Source: Nereocystis luetkeana
Lineage: Eukaryota > Sar > Phaeophyceae > Laminariales > Laminariaceae
Direction: 5' to 3'
Assembly (NCBI GenBank): GCA_031213475.1
Contig: JARUPZ010000013.1
Location: 3,286,731 to 3,350,730 of the forward strand
DNA length: 64,000 nt
How positions within the stretch are numbered: position 1 is the first letter of the stretch; each line of letters starts with the position of its first letter. The notes beneath the pieces were generated by a model. It made no database searches. It was not told the origin of the DNA and saw only the letters and a list, made by a program, of their open reading frames with translations. A program made the translations under genes and the position numbers. This document shows, in pieces, positions 52,375-63,308 of the stretch.

Positions 52375-54585
52375 GGTCGGCAGTATCTGTGCTCTTGGTT
52401 GGTTAGCTGATTGGTTTGGTTGGTTGGGTTGATCGGTTGGTGGTTTGCTTGGGTAAACTCTCGAGGGGCTGCGTGCGGGGGACCCGGAAGGGGCGAAGGC
52501 GTCGACTCATGTCGTTTCGCGCAATTCTTGGGCGGTTCCGCGCTAACGGCCCACCGCAATTCTTCTCGTCGCGCGTGTTACTGACCGTCGAGTGTTCCTT
52601 TGGGAAACGTCGGCGCGTCGGCAGCGGCAGCAGGGACATGTGCTATTCGTTTGCGCGGTAGCATGGGGTAGTCGCCAAGGTTTTCATAGTTATTTATGGC
52701 ACCTCCGCAACGCCTTCGCCGCGGCCGTCAGCGACCCCAAGCCACACACAGGTCACTGTCGATTTCACTGTGCTCCATCGATCATGGACTACCCCTTTGT
52801 CCCACCCCCTGGGATTCTCGAAGTCGTATGTTGTCGTGAGTCTTGCGTGCGCCTGTCGATAGAGGGGTCGCTGATCAGGGGATGGTGCAGTTGTCGTTGG
52901 CGTTTGCGCAAGATTTTTGTGTTTCATTTTTCGTTTGTTGTTTTTTTGTTTGTTTCCTCTGGTTTTTCTTTCAGCCGGGGCAGGCCAGTCATCAGTTCCA
53001 ATCGGTCGGAACGAACAGCTTTAGACCAATACCGAACACCCGGTCCCGTCGAAGTTTGGTCGGTTTGGGCTTTGGGCTATGTAGGCGCTCTCGTTCCTGC
53101 GCTTGTTCGGGTTCCGAGTTTACTCTGCTTCGAGCAGCAGTTGGGTTGCCGATGTTGGTCATCATTCGGTTTCCGATTGTTCTCTACAGTATTGGAACGG
53201 TTTCGGATTTTTGCTGTTGAGTAGTGGGTGAGTGGGACGATTTCTCTACAGCAGGTGTATATCAGTTTCCGATTTTTATGTACAGAGGCAGATCTGTTTC
53301 CGATTATTGTTTTGACGGCGCTAAATCGTCCTTCGATTATGCTCTGGTAGTCGATGTTGGAGATCAGCATCCGATGTTGATCGCTTGTGCCTGCACCCCC
53401 ACCTTCCAGCACGCTTGTTGTCCGGCAGCCCCTCCGCGGATGCCCCTCGAAAGGGGTGGGTCTCTCTTGGTGACGACATCGGCACCACTGCCGAAATGTG
53501 TCGTTGACACAACAGTAGCATGCTGTAGATGCAACGGCAGGGTTTTGTAGAGACAGCAGTAGGATGCTGTAGACAGAGAAGCGGTCGTAGGGTGTTGAAA
53601 GCGCGGCGGGAGGGCGTCGGCGGGCGTGGCAGTTCGCAGCGCGATGTTGTTGTTATTGATGCGGCAGGGCGATGGCCCCCGCAGCGGCCGACGGAGGGCT
53701 GAGGTGCGGCGCTTTGTTCTGTCATCGTCGGAGCGGACGGAGGGGCGTGGGTCGGGGGGTGTGGGGGTGTCTTATGGCGGTGGGCATGCGGGTCAGTTGA
53801 TCCGTTGGGTCCAGGTTGGAATCGTGGTTGAGGAGTCATCCTAGGGGTTGCCCTGCTCGCAAGGGACGCTACTACAGTATGTATTTTGCTGCTGCTGCTG
53901 CTGCTGCTGCTGTTGTTGTAGCTGCTTTTTTACGTCCTCTACCGTCAAGTTGGAGTAACTTTCCTGGGCGTTTCAGGAATGGACGGGGTTGTTTACAAAG
54001 GGTGGTGGGACAGCCCGGGGTTAAAATATCGGCTGCGTCTATCCAAAGGTGCTTCGTTTTGCAAAGAAGCCATGAGGACGGCTGCAGCAGCAGCAGTCCA
54101 AGCAGCGACAGATGCAGTAGCAGGAGCAGCAATAGCAGCAGTAGCCACTGAAGCAGAGGCGGCTGCTGCAGTAGCGGCAGCAGCAGTGACAGTAGCAGCG
54201 GCAGCCGCGGTGGAGGCAGCGACGGCATATTTTGTGATTGAGGGGGGGCGGGGGGGGGGGGGGGGCGAGTTGTCGCGGGCGGAGGTCCGCAAACGCCTTC
54301 GAATGGCATTCATGACCCTCGCGGAAGCTTTGCCAATACATTTCTCTTTGTAAAACTGCTGATCGCTGACGCGTTTTTTTTTTTGTGTGTTTCGCCACCC
54401 CCATGCGTTAGGGGCAAGTCCGGATGGCTGACCGGCACGGTCCAAACGACACAACCCCCCCCCCCATCCCTCGCAATGAGGTTCTGTTTATTGTCGCCCC
54501 TACGCGTATGATTCGTACGAGCTTTTTTTTGTTTTGTTTTTCAACATCACTTTTACTTTCCAGCCTTACTCGTGGGAGGTTTTAC
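52375..54585. other. Downstream region without a recognised gene
   Basis: Contains a GGTT array (52397-52450), TTCCGATT-rich DNA (53160-53330), GTAGAcag-type words (53500-53590), a GCT array (53888-53914) and a CAG/GCA-rich stretch (54080-54210). The last is readable as an Ala-rich frame. It may include the 3' UTR of the PWI/RS gene. Confidence 0.5.
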
Positions 54586-54589
54586 CCTC

Positions 54590-54865
54590 AACGAGCTTCT
54601 GAACAAGCCGTGGTCACAGGTGTCATCCCTTCTCCCCCCCGGTACGTGCCTTTAGTTTTTGTCGCGCATAGGGTTCAGCATTCCCACTGCTCGTCGATTT
54701 TCATCGAATGTAGCTAACTCACGCTCTCGCGCTTTCCGCTAATCAATTTCTTTTTTGCAAGAAAAAACCCCTGCGAGCATGTGCACTTGGTGAGACTTGA
54801 ACCCACGAAATTGATTTTGATAGGCACGCGGACCACGTACCAAGCCACCGGGGACGCCTGCTTTT
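54590..54865 (-). repeat. tRNA-derived SINE
   Basis: On the minus strand, a head with GGTGGCTTGGTACGTGG (box A-like) and GTGGGTTCAAGTCTCAC (a T-arm that pairs well) is followed by a body shared with 36985-37185 (AAGCCGTGGTCACAG, TTTCATCGAA). The acceptor and anticodon stems do not pair, so it is not a tRNA gene. Confidence 0.55.
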
Positions 54866-56780
54866 ATTTATTTCCAGATACTTTCGACGTATTGTTTGTT
54901 ACTTTCGATGCATTTATTGATGATCATCGTGAGGGAAAACGCAAGACACGATCGTACGTGTGTAGCAGTTTTGGGTGGGTTTCCGGCGCTGCGTTGTAAT
55001 ACGAAGTCGCCATAGGATGCAACATACTGCGCTTCCTTGGCGCTTTGGGATGGGCGGATTGATTAGTGGGGTGGAATGATTGGATGGAAGGATGGGTGGG
55101 CGAATAAATGAGCTCGCACGTAACGTATGTTAGCAGGCGGCAAAACATGTGCATTCCGCTTTCCCCCCATCGTTCCCGCTGGAATTTCCGACAATGTGTA
55201 TCACCGCCAAAACGAATAAGCAATCCGCTCAGGAGGGCTTTGGACAGTCCCTTGGCTTCCTCGCACTGAATACCTGGCGCGCGGCGATGCAATACCCTCC
55301 CTCATGCTTGACACATAACAGATCGTTGATGTCACACAGGCATCTCGGCAGCGGCCGCCTTCCACATAACAGATCCATCGCCCCTTCCGGTGCTCGAGCG
55401 ATGCGTCAAACGCGGCCACGCTCAGCTGTCTCGTTTTAGATTGGAGAGGCACTCGTAAACAACCAGTCTGAAAATACTTGGCTACTGAAGGTTTCGCGAA
55501 CTCGCTCGTGCGACCGTCCAACCAGAACTAGAAAATAGACGCTCGGGAACACCACGCCAACGCGTTTCATTCGAGCTGCATACGAGAAACAAATACTACT
55601 TACTGCTTTCTGTGTATCAATGCATTGCGTTTGTTGCAAACGGCGAGCAGACCAAGGTCCCCCCGCAACTGCTGCCGTGTGAAATGCATTCGCGTGCTCT
55701 CTGTGGGCCGATCCTTTGTCACTGGCGATCCCACCATAGTCATGCGGCGATGCAGCAAAACGACGTTCCGGCAACCTCACCGAAATGAGCGTCCCCGGAC
55801 GATGCGATGCTTCATCCAGCTGCCCATGATGGTGACGGCCCCAGTCACTGGAGTGGATTCGGGCGTCTAGACGAGAATGACTGCGATCCGACGCAATCAA
55901 TGATGTTACTTACCCCGGCGGTAGCCAAGTTGTTCTCCTCTCGGCGGGGGTTCATGCGACCATATAACAACCAGACGGTTTGCCCACAAACCGATTCAGC
56001 AGCCTCGGCTCTCCAAGCTTCCTTTTCTTTGTTCCCGCCCCTGTTAGATTTGTATCAGCGTGTCGTTGTTCTGCGCAGGCCCGGCGGGTTCGCTCTGTGA
56101 AAGAAACGCATTGCTGTAGAGCGCACGCCTTGCCGTAGTCGTGGCACACGGTTGGTACTGCTGTTCGGGTCGGGGGCTCTCTCCGCCAACATGGCCGCGT
56201 GCCAAACCCCTCGACAAGCCAACCCTTGCCCTATTGTTGCGCGATGAGCCACCCAGATACAGGTACTACAGACTGCTGGTGCCTTTAACCTCTTTAGAAC
56301 CGCAGTCCCGTTTTGCGGACAAACAAGCCAAATTTCATTTGTTTGCCCCCGACACGGGACTGCAGTCCTAAGAGGGTTAAGCCTGTGTCTTCGGCAGTCG
56401 AAGTTGGGGCTCTTCTTGTCAAAATAAGAAGTGGGCAGCGCGCTTGGTGGTGTTTTCCCCCGGTTTTCTCCTCTTCTAGGGTGGTCTTGGACGCGTTGCT
56501 TTCTGTGAAATGTGCCGCTTGGCGATGGGTTCTGTCACCGCGCCTGGTGCCAGCAGCAGCCTGGTGCCAGCAGTAGTTAGTAGTTGGTTGTTGTACGTAC
56601 ATCTACGACAATATATGGAAACATACAAAAACGGTTTCATGAAAACAGCGACGTGTCTCCTCATTATTCCCAAGTACGCAGAACACTTGCAACTTCTCCG
56701 GGACACATATAATTCGACGGGGTTCAAGCAGCTCTTCCTTTCTCCCTCTCGGAGGCCCTTCGCGTTGCGCGCGTAGCAAA
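54866..56780. other. Unassigned region with one MITE B
   Basis: No host gene is recognised. Minus-strand frames at 55200-55900 look protein-like in places (WICYVEGGRCRDAC) but lack a known family and are broken. MITE B lies at 56284-56380. Confidence 0.45.
56284..56380. mobile_element. Palindromic MITE family B, copy
   Basis: TTAACCTCTTTAGAACCGCA and inverse end AGTCCTAAGAGGGTTAA, flanked by TTAA on both sides. Confidence 0.8.
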
Positions 56781-56789
56781 AGGTGAGCC

Positions 56790-56890
56790 CACCAGCGCCC
56801 GTTTAGTGTGAAGGTGTTACCTACTGGTAGTGAGCTATAGGGGTAAAAGGCCGGCCGATTACCCAGCCCAGGGTAATCCTTATAACACTC
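56790..56890 (-). repeat. tRNA-like SINE fragment
   Basis: GTGTGAAGGTGTTACCTACT and GAGCTATAGG followed by GATTACCCA match the element at 57875-58000. The box B part is missing. Confidence 0.45.
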
Positions 56891-56984
56891 TCCCCCCCTC
56901 TGAACGGCGGGATCTTTGGGGCGTCGGAACCGTATACGTCTGTACGCTGACCTACCCGCTGCGCTTCGTGCCTCTATAGCGAGG

Positions 56985-57304
56985 CAGTGGTAGTGTTAGC
57001 AGACCGCGGCTGCCTGGCGATTTGCGCTTTTCGGTCGGTTATGGCGTACATCTCAGGCGCCCAATGGATTGGGGGAGGGTTAATCGCCGGGTGCCTCTTC
57101 CCTGTTGTCACGGCAGAAGGGGGCTGGGGCCGTCTCTCTCTCTCCGCAGCCCGTTTGACGGCGTACCTGCAAAGCGATCTGCGGATGGCAGAGCCGCCGA
57201 ACCACTTCACGAGTGGGAGGACGGACGCCAGCGAGCTACCGCTGTGTCCAGAGTTCGAAAAAGGGCTTTGCGGCGTTTGCAGGAAAGGACTGAGTCAATG
57301 TTAA
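56985..57304 (+). pseudogene. Tyrosine recombinase C-terminal fragment, catalytic box deleted
   Basis: VVVLADRGCLAICAFRSVMA, YISGAQWIGGG, LSAARLTAYLQSDLRMAEPP and NHFT are family-typical. It then jumps to the extreme C-terminus (VCRKGLSQC), so the H-x-x-R, Trp and Tyr boxes are missing. Confidence 0.7.
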
Positions 57305-57815
57305 AGATGTTTGGGTGACGCAACTCTGCCCTACAAATACAATCCAAAAGAGTCGCAACGAAGTATGGGCGGGATCACAGGCCGGCGCAGGAGGCCTCAT
57401 CCAATCCAATGCTTTCATCAAATGATCCACGGTCGAGAGACAGAAAAAAACAGTAGAGTGGCGATCCAATCGATGTGCTCAAATTTGGCACTAATAATGG
57501 AACCATCGATGATATCGAGAAGTCTCGGGATTTTTTATCGCAAAGAGGTCATTGCTTCTTTTGGCTCCCGAAACCTCGGGAGTAGAGTTGGTCGCAACAT
57601 TTCTTGAGACCATCCCACCCACCCGGCAGTAGGATTAGTATTAACATGCTTGTATACCGAAACCATTTACAGGTACTAACCCCGCGCAGAGTACGTGATG
57701 CACTGGTCTATTCAGCGCGGGGGGGAATACCAGACGAGACCCCCTGCCCGGCGCAGGAAGCTTTATCCAATTCAATACTTGCATTAAATGATCCACGGTA
57801 GAGAGACATACTACA
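56985..57815 (+). mobile_element. Tyrosine-recombinase element, 3' fragment (copy II)
   Basis: Recombinase C-terminal coding (56985-57300), then repeat A (about 57340-57450), a B-like segment (CCCGAAACCTCGGGAGTAG, CCCACCCACCCGGCAGTAG) and repeat A again (about 57735-57815). The order and spacing copy the 3' end of the 38.4-kb element, in the opposite orientation. Confidence 0.7.
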
Positions 57816-57874
57816 TCAAGGAGATGTGGTTTTAGGCATGGCATGCGCAAGCGTTTCTATGAAGAAACGTTGGA

Positions 57875-58000
57875 AGTGGGGTTCGAACCCGTGACCTGAA
57901 CGACGTCAAATGTGAAGGTGTTACCTACTGAGCTATAGGTGTGAAAGATTGATCGATTACCCACCCCTAGATAACCCTCGTATCATTCGCTACTCCGCCA
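57875..58000 (-). repeat. tRNA-derived SINE head
   Basis: On the minus strand, box A TAGCTCAGTAGG and box B GGGTTCGAACCC are correctly spaced for a pol III promoter. The D, anticodon and T stems have mismatches, so this is a SINE or decayed tRNA. The same left part recurs at 56790-56890. Confidence 0.55.
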
Positions 58001-58592
58001 GATGATAAGATTCCCATGTTTTGAAACAGCGGTAAGACAACATGATAGACATAACTGGTACCTGGTGCGAGTATTCAACCCGGTGCGAGTATACTATGCG
58101 ATATATGTAGGAAATAAAGTGTTCTCCATACCGCAGATTAATCCATGCATTGACAAGTGAATGTATGTCGTGTTGGAGTTGTTCAGCCAAGCGTCGTGAG
58201 GGCCCAATATCAGCTCTCTTCCTTGGCCGTTACGTCTTGTAGAACTCCGATGAGCACGTCTGACGTATCACGCAGGTTACGAAGAAAGGTGAGTATCAAC
58301 CGCTGCATAATCGATCTGTGCTCACAGGCGACGCACTTAGTCTCGCAACAACTAATTTTACCTGGTACATATTAATAGTTGTATTGCTGTACAGATGATC
58401 CCAGCACACTTATTGTATTGCGAGTTCCGGGAGTATTACAGTAGTATTGGCGTCCGAATACTGCGGGTACTGACAGTAGTAGTGTCAATACTGAAGACCT
58501 GAATACTGCGAGTACGGGGAGTATGATCGGTATCGACCTTACGCGAGACTCCAAGGCTGATATTTTGGGGCGAAGTCAAGCAGTCGCAGAAT
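58001..58592. other. Unassigned, AGTACT-rich stretch
   Basis: Contains repeated GAATACTG/GAGTAC words (58430-58520) similar to 60180-60420 and a TACCTGGTA motif. There is no gene. Confidence 0.4.
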
Positions 58593-59375
58593 TTGTCGGC
58601 TCCCTCGCCAGAGGGGCCGTGGCGGCGTGCGCGACCCTTCGCGGCAGCCTTGACGAAAGGGTCGTCGGATGCGTCATCCGTCGCATGGGGGGGGTGTCGT
58701 GAGCACGACCTCGGGCACCTTCCCCGCGGGGGGGGGGTGTTCCCGCCAGACTGGTTGTCGAATCATATCAACCAGAAGGAGAGGTATGGCCTCCACCATA
58801 TCCTTCGACACTTTTTTACGCGACAACCCGAACTTGCTGCGGCGAGACAAGTGTTCATAGACGTAGACAACCCGGCAGTAGTGAGTGCTTTTAACCGTAG
58901 GCGTGCTATGCACCGTGAGACTCAAACGTTTCCGGTGCAGTTGTTCGAGCCGCTTGATGTCGTCGAATGGATCCCGACGGCGGAGAACGAGGGCATGGAT
59001 GCCATCTCGCGGCCGTCACGAAAAGCCATCATCCGCATAGCGCCGGCATCGGTTCAAGCGGTCTGGGACGAGATCGGCCCTTTTAAGGTAGACCTGTGTT
59101 GGCATGCACGGCGTCGATGCTGCGATCCCCATTCACGGGGAGACCCGACGTGTTGGTGCGCGACGTTTCGATCGTTTCGGGTACCATAGTCCCGGCCTTC
59201 GTTTTTTTTCCCACCCCCAATCTCGGCAGGACACATTGTGCAACATCTGACGGAATGCAAGGCCCGCGCGGTTGTCCTTTTGCCTGATGTTGAGGCCTAT
59301 TGGTTCCCTTTGGTGCGGCTCGCCACAGCAAGGTCGATCGAGGGGGCTCAAGTGGCTGCGGAACGGTGCTTTTAG
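58593..59375 (+). pseudogene. DIRS-like RNase H and connection fragment
   Basis: SDASSVAWGG, INQKERYGLHHIL, VFIDVDNPAVV, VEWIPTAENEGMD-AISR and IGPFKVDLCWHA form the RNase H and following segment of DIRS-order polyproteins, with the Asp, Glu and Asp catalytic positions visible. After a frame break, a second piece (59229-59375) reads LPDVEAYWFPLVRLATARS. No RT precedes it. It may belong to the same family as the recombinase fragments. Confidence 0.65.
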
Positions 59376-60419
59376 AGTACAGTCCGAATGGTGGCCTCAA
59401 GAATTGGCGGTACTTTTGCTGGGGGATAATCGCGTAAGAGGTATAATTTTCGTACTATGGAGTAACGATCACCCACGTTTCGGCGACCATCGCGCAATGG
59501 TGCGCATCCATCTCATAGTAGCGCGCACATAGTTAGCCGTTTTCGAAAGTTTTCGAACGCTCACCGAAGTTCGCGGCCCCCTTTTCCCTTTCTTTCAACC
59601 TGAACGATGCTGACGAATTTGACGCGTGTGTGTTCCGGCCGGGTCCCGCGGTTGGCAAACAGCTATTTCGGACGTGTCTTTGAATTCCCCTTCTTCTCGA
59701 TCCTCCAGTACTACGGGCTGACCGATAATGAGAGTGATCGTTGTGTACTTTTACTATGTTTGCATACTGTGCTGCAAGGGTCTCCTCCGGGAAATGCGTA
59801 GGGCAGTGGCGCAAGAAGGAAACGACCCTCGGTCGTATGAAATGTCTGTGCACCTGTTCATGAGTGCATCCACCCATCACTAACGTGAAGAGTGCACGCA
59901 CATACTTTTTGGGGGCAGAAAAACATAGTGTGGGATCATCACTACAAACATATAGAAGAGGGTACCGGTAAGTGGGTATTGACGCTGATCAGATGGCTCG
60001 CGGCGATCAATTAAATGCTTGCGGCGTAAAAGTAAGTACACGAAAGTTTGTTGCGTGAGGTCGAGGTTGCGACATGACCGGCAAGTAGGTAAACACAGCA
60101 CATACTGCCCTACATATGTCCCCTCAAAATACATGTTTGTTGGCGCTCATGGTAAATAAAACGTTTCACAGATAGATGCTCCCAATACTGGGAGTACCGA
60201 GTACATTTCGTAATCCGAGTACTGATAGTCTTGGAGTACAGGCGGCTAAAACACTGAGAACGCCGAGTACCGAGAAAGTCCACATACTGTGAGTACTTAG
60301 AGTATGAGCAGTACGGAACCCAGCGTGTAGAGGCAAACATGCACCCACGGTATCGAAACCCACAATACGTGGAGCACAGGCAATATCCGCAGTACAGAAC
60401 GAGTACATTTTCCGAGATA
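59376..60419. other. Unassigned stretch with AGTAC-type repeats
   Basis: Nothing recognised up to 60180. From 60180 to 60420, words such as GAGTACxxxx recur about every 20-27 bp, a degenerate minisatellite. Confidence 0.4.
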
Positions 60420-61400
60420 CTGTTGTATTCTGTCTCTCTACCGTGGGTCATTTAATGTAGGTAATGGATTGGATGAGGCCTTTTGCGCCGGCCTGTGATC
60501 CCGCCCATACTTCGCTGCGCCTCTTTGGAATATGTTTGTAGTTGACCGCCGGTCAGGGGTAGAGTTGTCTCACCCAAACGTCTTTAATATTGCCTCAGTC
60601 CTTTCCTGCACACGGTGAAAAATCCTCTTCGCTCGCGAGCGTCCACGTAACTCTGGCCACGTTTCTTCTCACCCCCGCGCACTTGTCCACTACGGGTAGC
60701 CCCGATGTAGTGCTTCGCAACTGACTCTGTCTTCCAGCCACCAAGTTTCATGATCTCGTCCACGGCCGTCTCTGCAGGGGATTTGCTGAGCGAGCCTTCC
60801 ACTCGAAAGGGGTGCATCGTGAAGTGGTTCGGCAGTTCTGCCATCTGCAGATAGCTTTACAGGTTAGCCGTCATACGGGCTGCGGAGGGGGACGTCCCCG
60901 GCCACCTTCTGCCGTAAATAGGGGGAAAAGGTGGCCGGTGGTTAAGCATAACCCGATCCGCTGTGCGGCAGATATGTGTAGCCCGTAAGCGCCCGAAACG
61001 CGCAAATCGCCGGGCAGTCCCGGTCTGCCAACACTACCATTGCCTCGCCAACGACCCTAAGCGTCTCACCTAACTGAAGGATGAAGGTCAAACCCTTAGA
61101 CGCTGGGAGCTTTAGGATATGCGACCCCATTATAAACGGAAGATCGGAACCCCTTCGCATCGAATAGGCAGCCAAAGAATACAAGGCTATTTTATCTCGC
61201 GTGAGAGAAATACTCTCAGCCGGAGAGCTGGCCACCTGTGCGCGCGACCGCATGTCGCCTGGCAGAGATATGAGTGCAAGTTCCAACATCGGCGCGACGA
61301 ATGTTGCCGCAGGCGTACGTTGCTGTACGTGTACATTTCTACACGGGATTACCAAGGCGAGAAGAACAGGGGTGTTAGTACACCCCCACACGTTCACTCG
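60420..61400 (-). mobile_element. Tyrosine-recombinase element fragment (copy III)
   Basis: Repeat A-like sequence (GGGTCATTTAATGTAGG, GGATGAGGCC) at 60424-60530, then recombinase coding on the minus strand to about 61400. The 5' part and repeat B are missing. Confidence 0.65.
60584..61300 (-). pseudogene. Tyrosine recombinase, degenerate
   Basis: Carries MRSRAQVASSPAESISLTRD, IALYSLAAYSMRRGSDL (Arg box in frame), VVLADRDCPAICAFRAL, then after a break NHFTMHPFRVEGSL, IMKLGGWKTE and KHYIGAT with the tyrosine in place. The H-x-x-R box is kept, but a conserved Gly reads Glu. At least one frame break separates the halves. Confidence 0.7.
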
Positions 61401-62044
61401 TCTATCTAAATCCGAGCTTAATCACAATCCATCGCCCCAATTTTTTATTACCCTCGCAATCGACCAGTTTCAAGCGTAATAAACTAACTCTTCACATATT
61501 CGACATACAGCGTGTCTGCTCGGTCAGCCTAACGACTGCCAGGGCCAACCTTTGCGGCCTACTGCGTGCGGGAGCATCTTCGAATGCTGTTAGCATGGCT
61601 CTGAGGCGCGATGACGGCTCTGCCAGAAATAACATGATATTTCGATGGTCCTTACTGTAGGTAGGTGTGGTATATATGGGTTCTTCGGGTCGAGTTATTG
61701 CTTTTTTGTCCGGTATCGCCTTCGATAAAAATAGTGTCGGTTCGGCTCGGGGGCGTGACGGCGTTTATTTGCAGTAATTGTGCGGGTTACATCGGTCGTT
61801 GTTCGGAGTTCTATGTATCATAGATATGTTATGGTGCGGCATCGGCATGGGTCCTGAAGGGCGATGCTTAATCTGTGAGCGGGTACGTTAGGCTTTTGTT
61901 GGTGCGGCTTTGGGGTCGGAGGCGTGAGACCGGTTGCCGCAGCGGTGAGTCGGCACGACTCAAGCCTCCGACTATTAATAGTTAGTAGTCGGACTCATAT
62001 TCGGTCGTGAAATGGAGGTAGATGTGCCGACTATCCTTTCCTTA
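61401..62044. other. Unassigned stretch
   Basis: No gene or shared repeat. A hairpin (CTCCGACTATTAATAG with TAGTAGTCGG) lies near 61965-61995 and includes a CTATTAATAG palindrome (61972-61981). Confidence 0.4.
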
Positions 62045-62047
62045 ATT

Positions 62048-62483
62048 TTAGGGAGGCGTTTTCAATCCAGGATGAAGACTTTTAACGTGAATCGCTGCGG
62101 GCTGCGGATACCCTCTCGTGCCCTGTGATAATGCAGCGCGCGGCGAGAGATCCACACGTAGACAGATGAACACATGGCGGGACAGTCCATTTCTCTCGAC
62201 GATGCCGATGGCGTAGCACGGTGCTTCGTACATACCCGGTGTGATATTGTACAATACGGAGTATATGGTTTCCGACTTGCCATCGTCGTCGACGCGCGCG
62301 CTTCGCGCAAGGTAGGGAGAGACACTCACCTCTTTGGGCCCCCGGGATAGCACTCGGAACAATGATAATGTTCGGCGCTATCAATCGTCTTCGACCGGCG
62401 TGCGCCCAGCAGTACAGGTAGACCATCTTGCGGCCGTGCCGTGCTACTCCTTGCATTGTAACCCGGACGCACATTTCTATCAC
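62048..62483 (-). CDS. Possible exon(s) of an unidentified protein
   Basis: On the minus strand an open stretch MIEMCVRV, RKMVYLYCWAHAGRRR, IIIVPSAIPGAQR ends at a good donor (G|gtgagt). A second frame (DDDGKSETIYSVLYNITPG, YAIGIVERNGLSRHVFICLR) follows. The two may be joined exons or a broken retroelement gene. The start recurs at 1-120. No family is recognised. Confidence 0.3.
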
Positions 62484-63308
62484 CCCCCAACCACGCAGTG
62501 ACGGTTTGTTGTAGTCGTCACCTTTTACCGTTTATTGCCCTCTCTAAAAAGTCCCAAGAAGGTTCACAAACGAGCAACGCCACGGGGAGACCCAAGCGGT
62601 GGTATATTTAGTAGTGGTTCACCCCGAATACTACTAGCGTAGGAGTAAGGGATTCGATTCTCCGTAAAGTATGTGGATTTTTCTCAAGACCAACTGTCGA
62701 GAGCGCCTATTATAACGTGGGCAGGCACAATTCGACGTGAGTCGATGAAGGAAGAAAGTGCCGAATAGTTTTTGCAATTAATATGCAAGGCACGTACCGT
62801 GTGATCTGGGATACGGCTGGGGCGGAGCAGGAGCACGAAGGGCGAAGACAAAAAATGGAATCGGACAATTTGCTTTTTTTTTCTGGTATTGATTTATGCA
62901 CCGCTGCCTTCATAAGACTGTACGTATCGTGGTGGTGAGTTCGCTGTTTCACTCGTATTTCCGTCATGTAATATTGCGGCTGACGCAATTGCCGTCACGA
63001 CCCTTGAGTAGAGAACTGCGATTTTTGTACTTGCTCGTTTTTGCACTTTTCTTGTTGTATATGCTGAAGCCGTTTTATGTGCTTATACTTCCGTGAACCT
63101 AGGCTGTATAAGTAGCGATTTTCTTGTGTACAATGAAGCCAAATAGCGTAATGTTCGCCAGCAGGGGCGCCTTCAGCGGGGGTCCTCCGGGGCTTCCTCC
63201 GACGGGCTCTCCGGGGGCGCCGGCGGCCCCCCCTCGAACGGCGGGGGGCTGGCTTGGCTCGCTTAGCTCGCCTGACGTTGGCTTCTCCAGCCGACATACC
63301 GACTAACA
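62484..63308. other. Unassigned stretch
   Basis: No gene recognised. A GC-rich patch lies at 63150-63260 with open frames on both strands but no known motif. Confidence 0.4.

Noticed and set aside
53979-54353. Ala-rich plus-strand frame of 124 codons
   Set aside because: Mostly a decayed CAG/GCA array; the ends look coding-like on both strands, so no strand can be chosen.
55201-55900. Minus-strand frames possibly from a transposase or host gene
   Set aside because: No motif is recognised, frames are broken, and the opposite strand is equally open.
57875-57945. True tRNA gene on the minus strand
   Set aside because: Boxes A and B are present, but the D, anticodon and T stems contain mismatches and the acceptor stem does not pair.
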